From Pleurobrachia bachei (lineage: Eukaryota > Ctenophora > Tentaculata > Cydippida > Pleurobrachiidae): a DNA stretch of 45,802 nucleotides. A program made the translations under genes and the position numbers. The DNA is taken from the NCBI GenBank assembly GCA_000695325.1, contig AVPN01000250.1:16398-62199 (forward strand), read 5' to 3'. The notes under the pieces are model-generated. The model worked only from the letters and a program-made list of their open reading frames with translations, searched no databases and was not told where the DNA came from. This document shows positions 41,201 to 45,802 of this stretch, in pieces. Numbering within the stretch: the stretch's first letter is position 1; each line of letters starts with the position of its first letter.

Positions 41201-44200
41201 AGCAAAGAAAACTCTTAAGAGTCGCTTGACACTGTCTTCTGCGCTCCGCAAGAAAGTATGGACAATTCAAGAAAACTCACCCATTTATTTTCACGTTAGT
41301 CCGTAGTTCACTCCCAGACATTGACCCAAAGTACCACCCAGCAGGGAGGAGACTGGCCGTACTTGAGGTAGCGATATTCAGTGTAACTGAGGAGGTATTA
41401 AATACTGGATATCAGTAATTAGCACTAATTAGATACTGGATATATCAGTAACTAGTGCAACAATTAGATACTGGATATAATCAGTAATTAGTGCAACAAT
41501 TAGATACTGGATATCAGTAATTAGTGCAACAACAATTAGATACTGGATATCAGTAATTAGTGCAACAATTAGATACACTGGATATCAGCAGCAACCATTT
41601 GAATACTATTATAAATCAGTAACATTTTAGTTACATTTACAACTAATTAGCTACTAATTAGCAACTAATAGGTTCTAATTCAGTTATTATATTGCATACC
41701 CATTTCATCAGCTGTAGTTCCCGTGTCCAGATCTATGTTGTACACCACATTCTCCTTCAGGTGTTTCTATAAAAGAGGAAGGTTAGGGGTTCAGAGCTTG
41801 GAGCCCTAGCTACCCTAACCCAACGGGAAACAGCCTTTTATGATATCGCATGTGACAGATTGGACTTCGCTAAAACTACTATAACCAACATATGGCGTTT
41901 GAATAAGACAGCTCCCCTGGAGGGAGAGTTGATAAAACACAATGTCGGTGACCCCACCGAGATCTCACTCCTACAACTCCCCACTCCCCTACAGGGATAC
42001 GACCTTCCAACGGCATACCTTAGCTTTCATATTTGTCTGTATCTCTCAGTACCTTACTGGTTGTTATGTTCAAACCTTGGAGCGCGCGATCTGTAGGCAG
42101 AACCTGGCAACTTACTGGTTCATTACTGATGTTTGGTGGCCCTAGAATGTATAATGAAGGCTATTGTGGCAGCGAGCTAAGAGCTAGGGTCCACCAATCA
42201 CACCGCTAACTGTCATACCTACAGTGACAAATCTCTCTCGATGTTGGTGCTAGGTGTGACAGGGGATATTGCTGCTGCGGGGATAATGCTGGCTGTGACA
42301 TGCATTTATCGAGGATTCTGTCGATTAGGACGATTGTTGGAGCACTAGCAGCGCTCCTTTTTGCGCTACTCATCTGCATTGGAGGGAGTATCAAATTGGT
42401 GATCAATATTGTCCTGCTTAAGTTTGTGAGGTCTTGCGGGTTCACAATTTTCGAAATTTATTCCAACGAGCTCTACCCTACCGATCAACGAGCAATGTTA
42501 CAGGGTTACCTACTGAGTACAGGTCGGTTGTTTAGTATCGGAACAGCGGTAGCGGCACTATTAGCACTATTACTGAGTCTGGACAACTATCCGTACCTCA
42601 TTGGAGGTATTGGTGGGGTTTCAAGTGTGGCGTTTGTAATGACATTCTTGTTCCAAAAAGAGACAAGGACCAGTATTTTGGAGTGATCTATCGGAATATG
42701 CTTGTGTTCTGTGCCATAATTGTAAAATTTTGTTTTTGTATTCACCTCGAAGAATCTCAATTTTTAACAAAATAAACATACCGGTTTACTAAGGGTGCTA
42801 GAAACATCCCAAACATTTAGCCGGAGTTGTGCTCGTGTGATAGGACTTGATATCTCCACTGCTTTGTATGTGTACGCGTTGAACCTGAGATAAGGGATAG
42901 GTGAAGGTAAGTAGCAGTAGCACATTTGGTTACGAAATAACCCCTCAGAGGCCAGGAAAACAATTAGCAAGGGCTCCCGTGCTAATTACCCAGAAAAGGA
43001 AGGGGTAGATACATACTAGATCAAGGCTTGACAGTTATTATTACTCACGGTTCAATGTTGACGCTACAGCAAGTTTGTCCAGCCCCAGTAACCCAGATAC
43101 ACCCATCTAGAGTCTGACCATCCGCATACCAGTTTACACACCCGTTACTGCCGTGATTGTATCTGGGTGGGAGTGGGGTGTTATGGGGTCTGTTAGGGGA
43201 CTAGGGGGTTTAGTTGCCTAGGAAACCACTTATACCCAGTTCATAAATGGTTATAGACCGAGTTTTGAATGACCTATTCTTATTAGCCAATCGTTTCAAT
43301 TGTTCATAAGTTTGTCTGTAACCCTCGGCACCCAATATAGACAGCTTATAAAACAATTGAGACCTTTAATTCCTTGCGATGGGCACGTGTTTTACTTTTT
43401 TAGGACATTTTGGACCTTTGCAGTCGGACCGGAGGGAAATAATTTGTAGAGAGCCGGCGCTGCATACTGTGCAAGTACTGTCCATGAGCCGTTTTTAGAC
43501 CTTCAATTCCATAACTACCTGCCTTCTCCCTCTCTCTCCCCATTTAGTTGATGTAACAATCTCTCTTTATCTCTCTCTTTAACTATTATACTAATCTCAC
43601 TATTTCTACCTTCCAATTGGCCTAGTTAAAAGTAAGTACTGCTCGTGTGTGTAGTTGGATGTGGGGTTGCGTTAACAAGACTGCGCTTCCTGAAGCGCAG
43701 AGAGAGGGAGAGAGAGAGAGAGAGAGAATGAGAGAGAGAGAAGTACAGAGTGGTAGAGGTGTGTAGTTGGGCACTGTCTGCTAATTTCCAATCTCCGGTT
43801 TGAGCCCTACTTCCAGAGCTAGTAAACAGAGCGCCCCTACCAGTCTTCGAAAAGAACAAGATGACAAAACCCTGAAAACTCCAAAGAACAGCGACTAGCA
43901 GATAGGGAAATGAGCAGTCGAGATTCATAATAGAAGCTCCAGATGGCTGAGCAGTGAGCAGTACCCACACCTAAGTAGATTAAAGACAGCACATGGACCT
44001 AACAAACACACAATTGTACTTACAGGCCACACGAGTCAGTATTAGAATCGCACTGGTTGCTTCCTCCAGGACAGTCACACCAGCAGGAAATCTTGGTCTG
44101 TGGTATCTTGAAGTTATACTGGTTCTTGTAATTGTAGACGTGCTTCAAACTATCATAATCCAGCGTGTACAACAGTTCACGCGTCTTGGTCCTCCCCGTA

Positions 44201-44409
44201 TGGTCCGTATATTCATTCAAAATCCGGTAACAAAGTGTTTCTTGAAGGGCAATACTGCTGCTGATAACTGTTCTTGTTATGGGGTCACTGCCCGATTGGT
44301 TGTCTAGTTCGATCTCTCCCTGCATGGTGCCTGAAGGGTGAGAGCAGCGACCCGGGAAGGAGCTAGATATCACGGGAAGGAGGAGAAGGAGTGAAACGAG
44401 AAGGGGCAT
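38235..44409 (-). CDS. HAP2: HAP2/GCS1, gamete membrane fusion protein (13 exons, 640 residues)
   Basis: HAP2/GCS1 is the conserved sperm/minus-gamete fusogen, a single-pass membrane protein of the class II fusion fold. Exons: 44409-44024, 43162-43049, 42884-42782, 41766-41700, 41386-41281, 41082-40949, 40787-40717, 40510-40409, 40155-40082, 39916-39862, 39343-39249, 39070-38986 and 38765-38235; all borders are GT/AG and phases join to 641 codons with stop. Residues 1-16 (MPLLVSLLLLLPVISS) form a signal peptide. KISCWCDCPGGSNQCDS is the Cys-rich HAP2 hallmark, and WVTGAGQTCCSVNIEP, ENVVYNIDLDTGTTADE and WNMNKLGWYKVQDGYDTIRE belong to the HAP2-GCS1 domain. The last exon holds TTWTKYMNPAKWFDG-type membrane-proximal sequence (ATWTKYMNPAKWFDG), the membrane helix EWVVIIIFVIVLSAVIAILL, then CLFKCMKCLGVC and a basic tail. 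Intron 3 contains a transporter remnant on the other strand. Confidence 0.95.
38464..38465 (-). promoter_or_regulatory. Possible internal splice donor in the HAP2 last exon
   Basis: DKYEK is encoded by ...TACGAAAAG followed by GTGAGATACC, a near-consensus donor in phase 0. The acceptor at 37263 begins an exon also in phase 0. Use would change the cytoplasmic tail after 17 or so residues past the Cys cluster. Confidence 0.4.
38921..38966 (+). repeat. Second dispersed intron repeat, HAP2 intron 12 copy (partial)
   Basis: GGCTAGACTTTGTTTCGTGC followed by ACAAATGTAAAGGAGG, matching the KIF4 intron copy at 6230-6300. The CCATCGAAAC part is altered and the second half is missing. Confidence 0.6.
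39150..39242 (+). repeat. Introner-like repeat in HAP2 intron 11
   Basis: ATATTTAGGTCACGTGATTG, GTTATCAGCCAATCAGGGAC, TAGTATTTCCTGATTCGGTC, GGTTCC; ends ~6 bp from the HAP2 donor at 39248. Same position relative to the donor and same orientation to the gene as in MCM5 intron 2. Confidence 0.85.
41403..41600 (+). repeat. Minisatellite in HAP2 intron 4
   Basis: About six imperfect 33-36 bp units of the type ATACTGGATATCAGTAATTA then GTGCAACAATTAG. Unit length varies by insertions of AT or CAA. It lies within ~15 bp of the acceptor side of exon 5. Confidence 0.9.
41820..42686 (+). pseudogene. Intronless SLC22-like (MFS) transporter remnant inside HAP2 intron 3
   Basis: SLC22 carriers move organic ions across the plasma membrane. 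Pieces on plus: about 41861-42000 (DFAKTTITNIWRLNKTAPLE, a typical cytoplasmic-loop helix), about 42005-42090 a hydrophobic segment, about 42213-42340 (SMLVLGVTGDIAAAGIMLAV), and 42330-42686 (LLFALLICIGGSIKLVINIV, FEIYSNELYPTDQRAMLQGY, STGRLFSIGTAVAALLALLL, stop after QKETRTSILE). The E-L-Y-P-T-x-x-R motif and four hydrophobic spans fit the last membrane helices. At least one frameshift lies near 42330 and one or more further upstream. AATAAA follows at 42771. Lack of introns in a gene-dense, intron-rich region suggests a retrocopy; no poly(A) tract is left. Confidence 0.7.
43698..43742 (+). repeat. GA microsatellite in HAP2 intron 1
   Basis: GAGAGAGGGAGAGAGAGAGA-type run, just after TTCCTGAAGCGCAGAG, which itself contains a small palindrome with CTGCGCTTCC at 43680. 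The Ser/Leu ORF on the minus strand over it is not a gene. Confidence 0.95.
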
Positions 44410-45063
44410 GATCCGAACTGTTATACTGTTTTTTATATTGATGATTGTTTTTATGAAGGAGCAGTATTATAGTTGGAGCTTGGGTTTTTGAAGTTGGTTC
44501 AGTGGTTGGTTAAATTGTTGGCAGTATCGTATCACGAATTGTATTTATCTTGACATATCCGCTGATCTTGATCCTATAAAGAATAGTAAATGGGTTAACA
44601 AACCAAATCAAACAAGATCTGGATTCAATTGAGACTCGATTAACAAATTGATCTCGACATGTTTCTGGCAATACACCAACGCTGAGGTGAAACTAAAAAA
44701 AGAAATAAAAAGGACAGTTGAGGCGAAGTAAAAAAATAGTACAAAAAAGTTGTGGTGGGGTGATATCACAATGTGACAAGAGAATTAGAAGGAGAGATAG
44801 AAAATGGAGATATTAGAAACAGAGAACGAATTGCCAATTAACAGGCATCAGCCGAGTGAGAGACAGAGATGGAGATAGAAAGAGAGACGCTTAAATTCCG
44901 TACAATTACTAGGGCGGATCTGGAAGAAAAGTTACAATTTTGAAAAATCAAATTCCGTCGTCGGATAAAATAATGCTTCAATAACAACAATTTAAACAGA
45001 TTCAATATAAATGTAAAAAAACATCGATATAGGTAGGTTAAAATTTAAAAAACACCTAATATA
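44410..45063. promoter_or_regulatory. HAP2 5' flank
   Basis: The 650 bp before the HAP2 ATG are AT-rich and non-coding. On the minus strand a TATAAAAAACAGTATAAC stretch (about 44421-44437) lies just before the ATG and is too near to be a classic TATA box unless the leader is very short. No other motif is claimed. Confidence 0.35.
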
Positions 45064-45235
45064 CAGTCGGACCCCGATTTAGGGACACCCTCGGGGGAAG
45101 GTTCTTGTCCACTAAATCGGGGGTGTCCACTAAATCGGGGTCAAATAAGGTTAATTTCCTATATCGGGGGAACAAAATCCTGTCCCTAAATCGGGGTGTC
45201 CCTAAATCGGGGGCCCCTAAATCGGGGTCCGACTG
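45064..45235 (+). mobile_element. 172 bp MITE with TIR CAGTCGGACCCCGATTTA and TA target site
   Basis: The left end CAGTCGGACCCCGATTTA and the right end TAAATCGGGGTCCGACTG are perfect inverted repeats, flanked by TA on both sides. Internal parts repeat the word CTAAATCGGGG five times, so the element can fold in several ways. The ends are of the pogo/Tigger (Tc1-mariner superfamily) type. Confidence 0.88.
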
Positions 45236-45397
45236 TATATATAAAAAAGAACTAAAGAACCGAGTTTCTATTTGGCGCCACGGTACCTGTCTGTCAATTA
45301 CAGATGGTTCAAAAACACGGGTCACGGGTAGCACCCGGAAAAAGCAACACATCGAGTGGTGCGAGTAAAGACTCAAAGTGTGTATAAGTGAGTTTGG

Positions 45398-45402
45398 AAA
45401 AA

Positions 45403-45443
<41 letters not shown>

Positions 45444-45525
45444 TAGAGATAGAGAAAGAGAGAGAGATAGATAGAGAGGGTTAGAAATAGAGAGAGAGAA
45501 AAGGAGAGAGAAAGAGAGAGTTAAT
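45398..45525 (+). repeat. Interrupted GA microsatellite
   Basis: GA runs at about 45404-45440 then GAGATAGAGAAAGAGAGAGA mixtures to 45520. Confidence 0.95.
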
Positions 45526-45725
45526 GCAGAATGCTCCAAACTCGGTAAGTGTTTCTATAAGCACACACACGAAGTGTGAGAAATAGTGCGATTTTGGCCG
45601 GGGAAGAAGTTGGGTGCAAGCAAGAAAGGAAGTCAATAAAATGTTCTGACGCAATAAAATGGGAAAATAACCCACACACGCTGATGTGAAGCATTTTCTA
45701 TCGTAAATATAGGTGATCCAGGGAA

Positions 45726-45733
<8 letters not shown>

Positions 45734-45802
<69 letters not shown>
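45734..45802 (+). repeat. Long GA microsatellite at the window edge
   Basis: At least 34 uninterrupted GA units reaching the right end; the true length is unknown. Confidence 0.97.

Overview
The window is eukaryotic and almost certainly animal DNA: genes are split into many short exons with GT...AG introns of mostly 60-500 bp, four conserved genes are metazoan in content, and the rest is full of transposon debris. HAP2/GCS1 together with the transposase-derived protein families points to a non-bilaterian animal (cnidarian first, sponge second). That placement is an inference from gene content, not from a phylogeny.

Layout. 1-1315 (minus): first five coding exons of MCM5, a subunit of the replicative helicase; the gene runs off the left edge. 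1655-13075 (minus): a chromokinesin of the KIF4 family, with N-terminal motor, long coiled coil and C-terminal Cys-rich (CXC) domain, about 23 exons. A 2.5 kb block carrying its motor-end and coiled-coil exons occurs twice in tandem (5991-8504 and 8643-11156), and a 5'-truncated LINE sits in its last intron (1836-3171). 13454-14872 (minus): intact FEN1 flap endonuclease, followed by a second diverged FEN1 copy whose C-terminus is lost (15167-16348). MCM5, KIF4 and FEN1 lie head-to-tail on one strand about 340-380 bp apart, a compact set of S/M-phase genes.

16.5-31.3 kb is an accessory region. It holds fragments of multi-exon, transposase-derived or multi-copy genes of poorly characterised families. 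These include a unit tandemly repeated with a 1786 bp period, a 1.1 kb palindrome, a 908 bp MITE, C2H2 zinc fingers, a C48-like protease motif, and a domain with the motif DKDxSK that recurs at least three times. A small two-exon plus-strand gene with its own polyadenylation signal lies at 28837-29275. 31.5-35.7 kb holds coiled-coil and low-complexity ORFs, then broken protein-primed-type DNA polymerase B pieces that look like a fossil Polinton-like element. Part of this fossil is tandemly repeated with a 1264 bp period.

38235-44409 (minus): HAP2/GCS1, the gamete-fusion protein, 13 exons, apparently intact from signal peptide to cytoplasmic tail. A perfect internal splice donor in its last exon and an in-phase Ser-rich exon at 37095-37262 suggest two alternative tails. 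Its third intron holds an intronless, frameshifted SLC22-like transporter remnant. The right end carries a small TA-flanked MITE and long GA repeats.

The most interesting signal is a ~90 bp family with inverted ends (core GGTCACGTGACTGGTTATCAGC kept here in pieces) that lies in introns of four unrelated genes. In two KIF4 introns it accounts for almost the whole ~102 bp intron, the pattern expected of an intron-generating element (introner). Two separate short duplications that copy an exon end together with its splice donor (MCM5 and KIF4) fit a genome in which splice sites are being multiplied.
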